NCBI GenBank assembly: GCA_947247005.1
Contig: OX365949.1
Location: forward strand, 8,566,001 to 8,630,000
Reading direction: 5' to 3'
Length of the DNA stretch: 64,000 nt
Source: Spisula solida
Lineage: Eukaryota; Mollusca; Bivalvia; Venerida; Mactridae
Positions 1 to 13,905 of the stretch are shown here, piece by piece. The notes under the pieces are model-generated. The model made no database searches. It had not been told where the DNA came from and saw only the letters and a program-made list of their open reading frames with translations. Position 1 is the stretch's first letter; every line of letters begins with the position of its first letter. The position numbers and the translations under genes are program-made.

Positions 1-289
1 CTAATGGCTTATTGGATGTAGTATACACTGAAGAAAACTAAATCTTGTATCTATCCATACATACAGGAACACGTTTCAGTGATAAGCCAACGACAGGTAG
101 ATTCTGAGGAATGTTCGTGGTTTATCTGTTGAGTTCATCCGGTATATCCGGCTTGGTAAGTTCGTGGAAGGTCACGTTTTCTATAAACAGGGGAACTACA
201 GGAAAGTTAATTTAACCGTTATGCAATCAGCGTTAAACAGACTGGATCATTAATGTTTATCTCTGGTTATTATAACCATTGTGTGAACG

Positions 290-358
290 TCGATAACCCG
301 TCGTAATATAACAGTCCAGACAACGACGATAACCCGTCGTAATAATACAGTCCAGACA
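290..358 (+). repeat. Direct duplication, about 35 bp x2
   Basis: CGATAACCCGTCGTAAT followed by ACAGTCCAGAC occurs twice in tandem with minor changes. Confidence 0.7.
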
Positions 359-746
359 CTATAAAATCCACACCTTTAATCAAGCTCATAATTTTGACGC
401 ATTAAAGTTGTAATTGCGTAGTCGTCGGGAACTGTATTGTTTAGAAACCTGCGCATAAACGAATGAAAACGCACAAAGTGTGGCCAAATTCCAAGATGTG
501 CATGTGTTTAACAATAGGAAGCCACAGAACTGTGAAATGACGTCTTCGTATCTGGCACACTGTGTTTGTCAGACATGTTTTTTCTTCGGATAGTTTCCAT
601 TGTGGTCGAAATTTAGAGTGACTCACAACGTCTGTGACGTAACTTATACTGACAATCAATACAATTAATATGGTAATATGAAATACCAACATTACTGTTA
701 CACATATCCTTAAACTTTTACCAAATTATCAAAACGCTTTCACATA

Positions 747-1041
747 TGGTACCTATATTCATGTGGTGCTGTCTTCATGTGGTACCTATATTCATGTGGT
801 GCTGTCTTCATGTGGTGTTATCTTCATGTGGTGCTGTCTTCATGTGGTGTTATATTCATGTGGTGCTGTCTTCATGTGGTGTTTATTCATGTGGTGCTGT
901 CTTCATGTGGTGTTATCTTCATGTGGTGCTGTCTTCATGTGGTGCTGTCTTCATGTGGTGTTATCTTCATGTGGTGTTATCTTCATGTGGTACCTATATT
1001 CATGTGGTACTGTCTTCATGTGGTGTTATCTTCATGTGGTT
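747..1041 (+). repeat. Minisatellite, 16-bp unit, about 19 copies
   Basis: Units alternate between CTTCATGTGGTGCTGT, CTTCATGTGGTGTTAT and CTATATTCATGTGGTA, with one 14-bp unit. None of the three codon phases of the unit makes a stop, so all three forward frames stay open (HVVLSSCGAVFMWC-like). These frames are not genes. Confidence 0.95.
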
Positions 1042-3419
1042 CGGTATATACGTGGTATGTTGTTGTTGTTTGTTGTATTGTGATTTCGCCATGAAGCTTA
1101 TTTTTTCTTTTGGACGAATGGAACGTAAAGACATGATTATTATGATTCAACAGCAATCTGTGTCAATCAATTACTCCCTTACTCACATGCCATAGCACTA
1201 TTCGTATATTTAGTACTCTAACCCCAGTTTCCAGTTCCTTTACCGTCAAGAGACTTACATGAACACTTTGGTAGTTACCTAATTGTGTTGCATATATAAA
1301 CGATATCTTTATTAGTTTTGTAACTCTTCATCAGTGACCATTTACATGTACGCAAACTTTTAGCCCGCGAAAATAAATGCGTTTACATCAGTTCACGTGC
1401 AGAACATAAAACAGATTTGTGTTGTACATATCTCATCATTTGTCAGCATACTCTACTGTCATATTTTACCTATGTCACGTGATATGCAACCCGTTTTTCC
1501 AATTAAATGAATTTCTCATCAAGTGCTGGAAGAAACGCGCGTAGATTAATAGCTGAATAGGGACCAATACATTATCGTTGGTAAATTTTATTGATACAAA
1601 TTTGCTGTGATTATGTTTACAAGTACATTCAGCACTATCTTAGAAATAATGAAAATGTATGTACCTGTGTTTTATCGGTAATTTTATCACAGTTTTGTTT
1701 GTACTAGATTCATATATATAACGCAGTAAATCTTGGTGTTCTATTGTCAAATCATTATATTTTACATTTAAATTAATGTGTCCGTTCTTCATAACCTGAT
1801 AAACGAACATACTACTGTGCTGTGTAATCATATTTGTATCTTTTTTTTTGTAAAATTGTAAAAAACACTGTTTGTATTGTAACATGTGTCTGTTCTGTTG
1901 ATTATATCATACATGTATCATCTGTAAAGTTTTAGTTATCGTTTTAAATTTCATCAAGTCAAGTTAAAACTCTATATACAGTTACTTAAAACCATCGTGT
2001 TTTCAATATAACAGCTTGAATATGTTGCCATAGTAACATAGGTCCATATTGCCATCGTCAGCTGATATCGATCGTTTGGTATCATTTAGACGCTTGCATA
2101 TCTAGAGAATAGATTTCTCGCGTCATTTAGTGAATAATTTGTCGCAACCATTTACTTTCATTTATGGTCGTATTGTGTAAGGAAATATGTATACACCCTG
2201 ATTGACTTAGTCCGACGCCTCGATTATAACAGAGCCAATAATATGGTCAATATTATCGATTGTTGTAGGCTGTTTGTCGGTAAATAATTAGCGGGACAGA
2301 GGCAGACGACAGCTTTGGGTAATTGTGTCAAAAGCGATAAATCCATTGCTTTGTTATTTTCCCTCATTTTTCTGCTCTGGTCGTGATGAAATATAATTGT
2401 TTTCCTTTACAAAATTCATGTATTCATGTACAATGGTTGCTATATTCTTCCTGGAAGTCCCGGAGTACGTGTACATGTATGTATACGTACACACACGTCT
2501 ACGTAAATACGGCTTACCATGTAATTGCAGTTAACGTTAGAACTAGTTTTTTCGAATTACCCATTTCTCGAAATTCTATTTGAATTTAATCAGGCGTTCG
2601 ATCAGTGTATTTCCGTATAAAACACACTTATATTATATAGAGGAAAGAGGTCGTAAAGTGAGTTCTATTTCGGTTGAAGACGGGTATACGGACTGTACTG
2701 TGTGTTCGGATGACATTCTGTATTCGATCAATACCGGGTATTCAAAATTACCGTATATTCGAATGATATCGGACATTCGGTTGATACCGCGTATTCGGAT
2801 AAAAGGTTTTCGAATTAACGGGATGGGATACGACTGCACTTGATTACCACCTTCATGTTTCTGGGAATCTTATTTTGTCACATCTTGGTCCAAATAATGG
2901 CAATTCAATATTAACAAGATTAGCACAATGTTAAACGAAAGAAAAGGACATAGAGGTTTCCCAAACCGTACTGCTCGTGATTCTTGCTCGTTATTTTTTT
3001 CTAAAACATTCCGTGAAGTTTTCCACGTTTCTGTGTGACTGATAGTTAATTGAACGGGACGATAAGTCGGATACGGCATTTAGCCACTTCCAGTTATAAG
3101 AACGGTCAGCTAATGGTTCCTTGTGGCTGTTTATTCCTGTATAATAAGTACTGGCTTCTGGAATGGATACTAACATACAATGCTCAGATCACGATCTGAA
3201 TACGATCGTAATGCCTATTAAATATGAATATATGTGTTATAGATAATGTTCTGCACACGTTGAGAACTCCCCACGTTACGTCACGTGACGTCACTCTGCT
3301 GTCATGTGACTACTGATGGGTGGCATATTAATGTACTGTAATGTACCATTTTGACTTTTAATACTTCTACTCACTGAGCATTCGTATTCCCGACCCATAT
3401 GCTTCAATTCCTGTCAGGA

Positions 3420-3620
3420 GACATCTTGACGCATTGCTGTAGTAAGTAGTAATTAGCTGTCTGGCGACTAATCTATCTGTCATAATATGCTGAGCATAGC
3501 CTATAGTCGCCTGTCAGCTTTCTGCTGAATATGGCAGGTATATGAGTGCCTCCACTGTCTTTGAACCCAGGTCGCCAGATTAGACGACAAGCACGCTAAC
3601 CATTGAGCTCCGGAGGTACC
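3420..3620 (-). mobile_element. tRNA-derived SINE, copy 1
   Basis: Read on the minus strand from about 3620: an A-box-like GAGCTCAATGGTTAGCGTG, then TCTGGCGACCTGGGTTCAAA with a B-box-like core, then GTGGAGGCACTCATATACC and GGCTATGCTCAGCAT. The same order of blocks is found at 43433 on the plus strand, so this is a dispersed tRNA-headed family and not a tRNA gene. Confidence 0.8.
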
Positions 3621-5153
3621 CTAACAGTATCTGAACCTTCGATCTCGCGCTCCCAAGTAACAGACTACTCTAAGAGATTTGCGTATTTTATTAGTTACTG
3701 GATCAATTGTTCGGTTGATTAAGGAGTGTGGCACTTACAACTAAGATTTACTCGTACTGGTATACTCATGTCATATTTCGGAAGTTTGACATTGAAAAAG
3801 ACACAAATATAGGTACAAATTGATGATGCATTAATCGTTATAAACCCGGTCATGACACGCAACTGTCTGTCTGATACTCTATTTAATAATGTCTATAGCA
3901 CAGCTGTACGTAAACAATTGTTGATCCCTGAGACTGTGTCAGCAGAGGCCACCACGGGGCTAGAAAGGAGAAAACCAGCTTATTCTTCTTCCTTATTTCT
4001 TTACTATTATTTCCAAAGTTCCTATTTATTTCCATTCATTTCCGTTATTTTTGCCTTTCACGGGTAGGCTAACCACCCATCACACTATAGTCACGTGTAA
4101 CCGAGATTATGTAACGGATATATAGATGTAAATTAATTTTATTACATAATTATATTTTGATGGCATTCAGTAAAAAGGCGACACATTCTCCGGAAGTCAA
4201 CATATTTTTCTCCGCAAATATACATGACTCTATACATGTGTTCTGCATGCGCTTTTAGAGACGTGTCTCTCGTTGCACTTTACTTGAAAATGATATGACA
4301 GAAAATTGCCAATAAATTTTGAATGGACTGTATCACCTTTTAGCAAATTTTATCGCTGCACACGGCGAGGATCAATATACACACTAGTGAGTTCAAGGTT
4401 GATTCACAATACGAGCTCTATGAGGCAGTGTCGGTGTGAATGGTTATGTGGTTCTAACACATTCCATTGTCATACACTCTTTTAAAAAGCCGTATGCGGA
4501 ACAGAAACACAGAAACGCAGAACAAAATGGAAGAGGAAGAAAGAGAGATTTTTACCCAGAAAGTGAAAATATATCAAATTACTCATTATGTTCATAAGTG
4601 GGTTTTGTTCTCAATTTCTACATACTATTCTAGCTTCGATTGTCACAGCAACCGTTATATGATTTCCCCACTTACAATCATGTTTCAATATGATGGCAAA
4701 AAGGGTCACTAGGGTCATAGATGGAACTCACTCACACTGTTGTTAAGCTGACATGGTGACAATAGCTATCGCACACAAATCAAATGAACATGATTTTATA
4801 CTTAATACATTTCAGTTTCGGGATTATCTTAATTAATACCAATACAATATGGATTGGATATGTATCAACTATTTAATTCTGGTCAAATCATTGTTTCAAA
4901 TCATTCATAATTAATTCATTTAATTATGCTACCTATAAAAAGCGTTCATTAATCGAATAGTTTAAGTTACGTCTTGACTTACCAATGTGTCACGAGCACG
5001 AAGACGCCGAATTGTAGTCCCTCATTATTTGGAATGTAGGCATTCCCTTATAGGATCAGACTTTGTAGAATGTAGATCCCTATCTTTCCCTTTTTATTTG
5101 GGTACTGTGTCTTTTTCGCACGAAATAAATGTGCTTAGCTTGATATAAGTAAC

Positions 5154-5290
5154 GATTCGCTATGACATTGCAACATTGGATATAACGAACATTTCGCTAT
5201 GACATTGCAAGCAACTTTGGATATAACGAACAATTCGCTATGACATTGCAAGCAACTTTGGATATAGAGAACTATTCGCTATACCTTTGC
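5154..5290 (+). repeat. Tandem repeat, about 42-bp unit x3
   Basis: Unit TTCGCTATGACATTGCAAGC followed by AACTTTGGATATAACGAACA. Decayed echoes (TCGCTATACCTTTGCA) recur to about 5900, which suggests one longer, old repeat region. Confidence 0.8.
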
Positions 5291-6535
5291 ATCGGACGAA
5301 GGACAAAATAACCGATCCGCCAAATAAGAAAAACACCGTTTTATTTTTGCAAAAAGCTCCCAATATAACGTTTACAAATCTCTCACCTTTTGTGACATAC
5401 TTCAGGTATAATAATAAATTAACAATTCGCTTTTATAGCACGGATATTTTGATACGATTCTCGACCTTCTATTCGCATAATTTAACAGCTGATATATTGT
5501 CTTTATTTACAATCCCGGTTGTATATTTTCATAAAGCGGGGAGTATGTCGAAGACGCTCTGGGTGTAATACCAACGCAAATCTAAAGGACCGATATTGCA
5601 TGATTTGCTCGCGGAAATGTATATATTCAAAGCAAGAACCTTGTAATATATTAATGCATAAAGGTTAGGATCAGGTCGAATTCTCCGTGCTATACATTAG
5701 CCAAAAACTTCGGGTATAAAGAACTACTCGCTATACCTTTGCAACAAACACCCGGGATAAAAACATAAGTCTTTAAATCACTGTATAACATACTTCGAAT
5801 ATACGGAACCAATCGCTAATAGCCTTCATGATCGTAACATAATGGACTAGTCGCTGTATGTTTATTTCAAAAACCGGTTATATGGAACACATTTTGGTCT
5901 ATGTTGTTCCTAGTAAGAAAGGTTTGGCTGTAGGCTATTCGTCACTGCCATGTGATTAATTAAATACAAATGTAAATGTAAAATTTAGGTTACAGACCAA
6001 CATACGCATACGTGTGTGATAGTTTAATAATGTACATACATGTACTCTAGTATGCTAAATAATGTATAGGGTATAACTGAAGTACATATACATGTATGTG
6101 TTTATATATGTGTTTATTTCATGTCTGTGTTTTCTTTTCACGCCCTCTTTCCTGCAGGGACCTCACCCTACATCCGGGGTGTTGGTGGTGAGTGCATACA
6201 TTCTCTTGATTGTTGCTTATACCAGCTGCAATGTGCATATTCAATCCACAGTTCTCATGTATCATTGTATACCATATATGGTATATACATGATATGTAAG
6301 AATGACTCATACATGTATCATTTAGTTCCATGTTACAGTTTATCAGTTTCTGAGGCTTGGCTTGAAGTAAAAGTTAATAATAAATGATGAGACCGGCTCC
6401 CTCTCCCGCATACAATACGTTCCAATTTATGCCTGTCTCATTTGGTTCAAAAATTACTTTAATACATTTGGAATGACTCTAAAACCTACTGTAATTAGTA
6501 TAAGTTATTAAACAAGTTCACACTATTGAACCTAT

Positions 6536-6835
6536 CGTACTATGTTTGGTTAGCGATATAACTACTTCACTGTGGCTAACTGCATATCTCTGGCGTCGTA
6601 AGTACAAAATCGATCTTTTGAGAAAACAAGAAAAAACTGTCTGAAAGATACGCTTTACTTTATCTGAAAAATCAAGCTTTTTCAACTTCAGTTTGGTCAA
6701 CACGACCAGTTCCGATATTTATGAAAAAAAGTCTCACAAGAAGCGCCTTGCCACGCAGATTTCAAATATGCATGAGTCTTATAAAGTTGTAAGTAGCACT
6801 TACGTCATCCTCATTTTAAACCATCGATATATTAT
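6536..6835 (-). mobile_element. Foldback/MITE family A, copy 1
   Basis: On the minus strand it shares, in order, a CTTATAAGAC/TGCATATTTGAAATCTG block, an AAGGCGC block, a TTGACCAAACTGAAGTTGAA block and a GTACTTACGACG end with the copies at 16778 and 46777. It is AT-rich, with no coding capacity. Confidence 0.7.
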
Positions 6836-7512
6836 ATAATAGCACCATAGTTTTCTGCTTAAGGCGATTAGCTCATTGGAACTTCAGATAAAACTGTAAC
6901 TGGTTCTATCAGTGCATCATGAATTCAAACAACACATTATCTGCACATTGTAGAAAGCTTTCTTCAAGTTTTTGATCAATTCTCTCACTATTTTTATCGT
7001 TACATCTTCAGCACGGCAACCCATTTTTCTCCCTTTCTTGTTATTCTCGTGAATGTCTCGTCTTTTCTCGTTTCGTATTTATCCCCCACCTTTTCTGTAT
7101 TTCCAGTAAATCGCACTTAATTTTTGTCTCCAGATTTTAGAATTAACTTATATCAGTACATGCACATTATATTTGCACCAAGTCTTACATACGAATAATT
7201 TCCAGTAGGATAATGCAATTTATTATTGTATTGTAAATTACGAAGTTAATTCGTAATTGTCATAAACATTTGAAAAGTCATTTGATAATGCATAACTTAA
7301 AAGAAATTCGATTTGATATTTGCACAAGACCAGAGGCATTGTGATGACATTTTTCTTCCAATATTTCACGTGCTTTCGTGATTTAAAATCGTGACACTTT
7401 GGAATTGAAATATCATCATTGGTCTTTCGATGTTACTCTTAAGGTTTTATATGATATATGGTATGATCAGAGGTACAATGGCTTCATTAAAAACAGAAAC
7501 CTCCATACAAAT

Positions 7513-7558
7513 ATTGGCACTCTTTATATTGGCACTCTTTATATTGGCACTCTTTATT
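7513..7558 (+). repeat. Tandem repeat, 15-bp unit x3
   Basis: ATATTGGCACTCTTT is repeated exactly three times. Confidence 0.9.
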
Positions 7559-8258
7559 TGATGATTTAAGGTTACGAATTTTGTCGCGAACGATTCATTT
7601 CAAATCCTGATAAGTAGGAGATCGCATAAAATGGTTATATACATGTGTTGGTAACTCAGAAAGCATTCAATTATTATCGTGATTTATGTATGTTGTAAAA
7701 GTTACGTTCTTCGTATTTTAATTTAAAGCGAAATATTGTAAATAAGATTTAGAACAAGTTGATCGAATCGTAATGCAATTGACATAACGCTTGACATTTT
7801 CTGTATGTGTTTTTGGTGTTTTATGATTACGCTTACATCCTCGTTGAAGTCGTTTTGACAGCTTTGACCATGTTTGTGCAATTCAGTGATGCTTTCAAAG
7901 TTGATATTCGTGTTCCCCCGTTAAATCCCTGTACTTGAGTTTGTTTACATTTTCGTTAACATATTACATATTCCCCACCACAACCTTATGATAATCTGTG
8001 GACAGTCTACTGTTTTATTTCATGTTGACCACCGCTGCCTCGTAGCTCACCGTACGATGACCGTCGTCACGACTATGATCTGTATGACACTCATTAGCCA
8101 GACGGGTTATATAGTTATATTGGACTGTGAAGTATCTATGTCAGAGATTTTAATTCTTAACTTGGAGACCAGTCTAAAAGATAAACATTTAATTGGTGCT
8201 GATTCTTAAAAGTAACCTTTGAAGTCTTGTATTCTAGGTTATAAATCACTAAAGAAAA

Positions 8259-8535
8259 TTGTTCATTAGCCCAATGTAAAGTGACAATTGTCAGCCCCAA
8301 ATTGTATCATGTTAAAGCCTATGGTCAGTTGACACACATATATCATTGAAATTCGCCACAATTTCAAAATATTCAAGATAAAACAGACTCACTAATTCAC
8401 CTACATGTATACAATGCCTTTAAACTAAATAATATGATTCTAGTTCCATTTTGTCAAGGCAAATCACCATTTCCAGTCAAACAGAAGATTTTATAAGGAC
8501 TATTTGATTTTGGTCCGCGGATGCATTTAGTGGTA
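8259..8535 (+). mobile_element. Dispersed repeat family B, copy 1
   Basis: It shares blocks GTAAAGTGACAATTGTCAG, CATGTTAAAGCCTATGG, AATATTCAAGATAAAACA, CTACATGTATACAATGCC, GATTCTAGTTCCATTTTGTC and ATGCATTTAGTGGTATATAA with 13443-13905, in the same order and orientation. The element type is unknown. Confidence 0.75.
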
Positions 8536-9521
8536 TATAACCTTCTAAAATGGTCTTAGGAATTGGAGAGGCCTTGACATGCCTTATTGGTTGATCTTCT
8601 TCGTCTTCTGCTTTTCGTATAAAACATTGATTGTTGTAAAATGACTAATATTTCGTTTATACTCATACTAGTATTTAGTGAATTAGAAACACTTTTAGGT
8701 GGTCAGTAAATACAAACATGTGTTTTCACCATGTTAATCTAACATTTCATTTTGAATCGAGAGTGTTCTGTTCAAAGGGACACAAGCAACTAAGAAATGA
8801 GCAAAGGTAATACATATTAAAGTGTAAAATCAGCGTGAAAACTTCAAACTCTGGACAAGGTTTAACAATAAAAGTACACTGTAAATACGAGAAATCAGGA
8901 AGAGGTCGTGATGGTGATCTTAAGGATTGGTCTGATAAATACAATAACCCTTGTATAACCCCTTTAAAACTTTTAAATATTGCATAAATTGTAAAATATG
9001 TTGTACGTTGTCTACACTTGTTACTTACTTAGGATTTTTAACGGAGCGGTGTGAAAGACTAGACATTCTGGTTATCTTAACCGGTTTACGTTATAGCATA
9101 CATTTCAGTTCACAATTTATATACCAGATATTAGGCCTTTGGTTCATGAATATAAGATAAAACGTCTCGCAGCATGGTGTCGGGAATAGCATACAATTCA
9201 TTTATTTTTTATGAACAACATGCAAGATGAATAATTTAATAAATTAATAATACTACAAAACTAATACGCCTATAGAAGGATACTCGTTTTCGTATATATG
9301 ACAAGTTTTAAAAGGATTCATTCAGTATTCGAGAAAACTGACTTGGGAATAAAGCATTCTTCAAACACTCCGTAGATTTTATTATTCAGAAAACCACTTC
9401 AGAGTAATCGTTTCGTTCTTTGAACTCTTGATTATAAAATCGTTTATATGTCTATAAACGTACTGCACTCTTATCGCACCAAGCCTCTTTCCATTGATTC
9501 ATTCGTTTTGTTTGTACAATG

Positions 9522-9792
9522 CCACTTTAAGGTCATTCATACATACAAACACATTACGGTAGGCCACTTTAAGGTCATTCATACATACATACACATTACG
9601 GTAGGCCACTTTAAGGTCATTCATACATACATACACATTACGGTAGGTCACTTTAAAGTCATTCATACATACATACACATAAGGGTAGGCCACTTTAAGG
9701 TCATTCATACATACATACACATTACGGTAGGTCACTTTAAAGTCATTCATACATACATACACATTACGGTAGGTAACTTTAAAGTCATTCCT
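9522..9792 (+). repeat. Minisatellite, 42-bp unit, about 6.4 copies
   Basis: Unit: GGCCACTTTAAGGTCATTC, then ATACATACATACACATTACGG and TA. The unit length is a multiple of three, so open frames of about 115 codons exist on both strands; these are artefacts. Copies differ at only a few sites. Confidence 0.95.
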
Positions 9793-11228
9793 GGCGTATA
9801 GTTCATGTTTAGTGTTGTTTGTTCTAAGAGCAATGCAGAAAAACACTCACACATGATAATTACAGTACAATCGCTATAATCGTGTGTAATAGGTGTTTAC
9901 AATAAAACACATTGATGACTCTAGGTCACTTGAAATCGTCTTCCAAACGTCTGTATCACAAACCTCAACCTTCGAGATTTAAGTTCTTAGAACGGGTACC
10001 ACATCCTGCCTTTCTATGATGTAGTTGATGGTATTTTCCGTACTTAAACGTAATATTATATCCTGCGCACGTTTTAGAGGTTTGAAGAGTTTGTTCAAAT
10101 ATGACGTCACTCGGTACATTTCGTATGCGTTTCGACTAATTCCGGCGCCTTTCTAAACGTCAGAAATATTTTTTTTATCTGTTCATATATAATAACTTTC
10201 ATATCTAATGCCATGTGTTTTTTCTTTCTATTTAAGATACATTTACAGAAGAGTGCCGAGGTATGTCCCTGCTTTGTTAGCATGTGCTGGCTAAATCACA
10301 CAAACTGGTAAATCCATCAAGATCAATTTTAAAAATCGTAAAAAAACGAAAATTAAAAAAAATATAAAGGATGACAATGGTTTAGATTCATACGAAATAC
10401 GTGACCAAATACGGTGGATGCACCAAGATCCCGGTCCCGCTTAGTTAATTAACCTTTTTAATTCAAAACAATATTTAAGAAAAGTAGTATAGGGGGCCTA
10501 CATAAAACATTTATGCATTGATGGTCGAAATTTTTGTTCCAACGGCACCATTTTCATTAAGTATTTTCATACATTGTGTACATTAACTTAAAACATCTTA
10601 GCAACTAAATATTTTCATAGTATTTTAAGTATCTATATTATTAGTTAATTACGTAGTAATGTATTTAAAGATTTACCAGTTTATGTGATTTACCTGATGG
10701 ATTGGAGTTTATGAACTGTGTATACTCTGGAAAGTTTCTCACTGATTTTGATCATTTCTGATTTTGGAAAATCTTTTTTTCTTTGCTTCAAAATTTGATA
10801 GCTGTTTTTTTTCAACATAATTCACTGGAAATGTAAAAGGCATGGCATCAGGTGACGTTGTATTTAATGAACTGCTTCATATATTCTGATTATTTGCATT
10901 CACTTCGTGGCTTTAATAGGGCTGATACTTCGGGAAATTCGCACTTTTATATAATATATTATAATGTGTCGATGAAATGTTATCGAACGATGTAAGTTTT
11001 GTATGTATTTACATGTGGATCATTAACGTAGGTCGCCAGTTAAGACAGATACACACGAATGAACTCATGTGGTCACACACTTATGTGGTAACGTGTAACA
11101 CAAGTTTTGAAAACATTAAAAGTTGCATACACATACTTTTATACATGTAACATTATATCTTCTTAATATAATTATATTTACAATAATGCACTTTAAATGG
11201 ATAATCCTATGTTAATTGATATTTGATA

Positions 11229-11330
11229 TTGACTTAGGTTTTAAATGGTACATACTTTCACTCCTGTTAGTAGATTTGATTGACTTAGGTTTTAAATGAT
11301 ACATACTTTCACTCCTCTCAGTAAATTTCC
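11229..11330 (+). repeat. Direct duplication, 51 bp x2
   Basis: TTGACTTAGGTTTTAAATG, then ACATACTTTCACTCCT, is repeated after 51 bp with a few substitutions. Confidence 0.85.
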
Positions 11331-12899
11331 TAATTTAGCAGTCCAATACATAAGGGTTACTTATTTAGTATAAGATAAATCAAGTGAATTTTGAAAAACG
11401 ACTTTTATAACGAACCATGTACATGGTTTCTACTCGGACCTATTGACGACAACAGTGACGATGACGTCATGTATGAGGCGACACCTTTAAAATGTTTAGT
11501 GACTTGAATTTGCATGTTCTGCTTGGATATCCATATTACATACATATACTAATACTTATATGTAGTTACTAACAATCAGAATGGATATAGTAATCACTTA
11601 TTATACCATGTATAGTTTTGCCAGAATAGTTGATAAATAGTACCGAATCTATATGATGCACATTTAGAATTAAGAATTGACAACAACATAGACATATAAT
11701 TACATATATTACACATATTATAAACTCAGCGTTTTTACTTGAAGCTCAAGTTTTAAGTTTTTAAGCAATAAAATCGTCTATTAGACTTTACATGTATTTG
11801 TAAATCATTTTAAAAGCATCTTCTCTCATTTTCCTCAGTTTTATTGCGTAGAGTTTTTTTTGTAGCGCATCAGAATCGAAAATCTACAATCTGTTGTTTT
11901 ATTACTACTAGATTCACATGTTTACGAGGTTTATTGCGGGAACTAGCTCGTGCAATCGTTCTTCTCTATCAGTATGTTCTAGTTATAGCTCGTTAGAATA
12001 TTTTCTCTTTACCAAAGAAGCGTATAAGTACCCGATCAGAGGGATACATAATTACATAGGTGGTCGTGTAAAATAGGCGTGCTCTAGATAGAGAATTGAA
12101 CTGAACAGTACTGCTTATGTTATTTTAGATGCTTTCATGAAGGTTGGGTGTCCGTCCTGTGTCTTCTGTTATCTCCTCCTAAACTACTGAATGGGTTTTG
12201 AAAAAATACCAAATAAAACTGTACAAGAATTATTCCAAGGTTGTCCTCTCAAAACAAAGTATATTATAGACTGTCAAGATAACTCTTAGATATTTAGTAT
12301 TTACATTGTTCTCTCCGTTAGCAGTAGTTTTAAGGTTTATATTTTGAAGGTCATCTTGAACATCTTTAATCATGTATTCATCACCTATTCGCATAGTCCA
12401 GATGTTGACATGTTAAAGCAGTCACGGTGGTAGCTCAGACCGTGGTCCAGTGATTAGTGAGCAGGATTTGCTCCTCCGTGAAAAGTTGACACCAAAATCT
12501 ATTTTCCTCGAAAGGTAGCCAAGTTGCTGGTTTCTGGTGGAGAGGTGTAGTAAGTTAGTACTGGTAAGAATGCAGTCCAGGAAAACTGCCATTGCGAATA
12601 ACTTCAAAATACTGTGTAATTTTATTACGTATAGATGAACCAAAGCTGTTTCCAAATTCATCGAAATTTAAAAGTACTTGTACATGTTATAGGCAATTAT
12701 TGTCAAAAAAGTGCCGGATGTTATAATGTACGAACATAATTATGTTCTGAGATCGTGTCAACAATGGTTAATGACAAAGTGAAAGGTAAACGAATTATCG
12801 TCAAAAACTCACGGTAATGATACGTTAAAGCTACAACTTATTACACACTGTATCAGCCGCAGTAATAACAAATGCTGTCAACTTTTGTTTCGAAGGACT

Positions 12900-13105
12900 T
12901 AATTCATAAACAGAACTGAATTTGATTTACTCCTCCGCAAAAAAACTGCCAACTTCTCTACATGTGGAGGACATGACTAATATCAACGCCACGGCCCGAG
13001 TCAGCTTTTGAACCCGGATTGCTCGGGAAACAGACGCTGAGTGAGGCCGAGTGAAGCGAGTAGTGTACCAACTATACCAACCGGGTGGGCCAATGTATCA
13101 ACTCA
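12900..13105 (-). mobile_element. tRNA-headed SINE-like fragment
   Basis: On the minus strand an A-box-like GGTTGGTATAGTTGGTACAC is followed some 60 bp later by the B-box-like CCGGGTTCAAAAGC. This suggests a tRNA-derived SINE head. No second copy was seen in the window. Confidence 0.45.
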
Positions 13106-13442
13106 TTTCTGGGTGTATTTTGAAAATATAAATATGTTTATAATAATACCGATGGAAATCAGTCCTATCACAATCGCGATCAATAAACACCGTTCTAGTA
13201 GATCACTCGTATCAATATCACGGTACATCAAACAACATTAAGTAAGCTAGGATTATAACCAACATTAAGATATCTGGTTTTCTTTTATGGATTTCCACCA
13301 CTGTGGTATTTGGGTGAAATTTATGATTTTGTTTTATTTCGTGCGGCCACGCAAGCGGTTCGCGTGAGCAAGTAAAACGCAAATTGCATGAGCTTGATTT
13401 GGTTATATTTATGTCAAATTAATATGAAGATCACAAACCACT

Positions 13443-13905
13443 AAATAAAATTTTCTTTGGCTCATTGTAAAGTGACAGTTGTCAGTCCCAGATTATATCA
13501 TGTTAAAGTCTATGGCCAGTTGACAAACCTAAATCATTGAAAAGCAGTATGTTTCACCTAAAAATAATACAAAAAAACAGGGGGTCATGATTAATATAAG
13601 AAAGATTTTGTTCGTCAAAGACGGTAGACAAATCTTTACAGACGCGCAGACCGATCCAATGTGGGGTTTACCCTACTCTTCTTTCGCTTTGTCAAATATG
13701 CCAAAATCTCAAAATATTCAAGATGAAACACATTCACTCATTCAACTACATGTATACAATACCTTTAAACTCAATACGATGATTCTAGTTCCATTTTGTC
13801 GAGGCATATCACCATTTCCAGGCAAACAGAAGTTTCTGTAAGGATAATTCGAGTGTATCCGATTTTAGTCCGCGTATGCATTTAGTGGTTTATAACCTAT
13901 GAATA
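13443..13905 (+). mobile_element. Dispersed repeat family B, copy 2
   Basis: It matches copy 1 at 8259 but has about 140 extra bases in the middle (about 13553-13690). An 84-codon open frame ends at a stop shared with copy 1; about 44 codons are alignable between the two. Changes look neutral (about nine replacement against three or four silent), so it is probably decaying element sequence and not a host gene. Confidence 0.75.

Noticed and set aside
746..1195. 149-codon open frame (and two more in other frames)
   Set aside because: Made by a 16-bp minisatellite that lacks stops in every phase; no protein similarity.
9448..9846. Open frames of 115-117 codons on both strands
   Set aside because: Produced by the 42-bp tandem repeat, whose period is a multiple of three.
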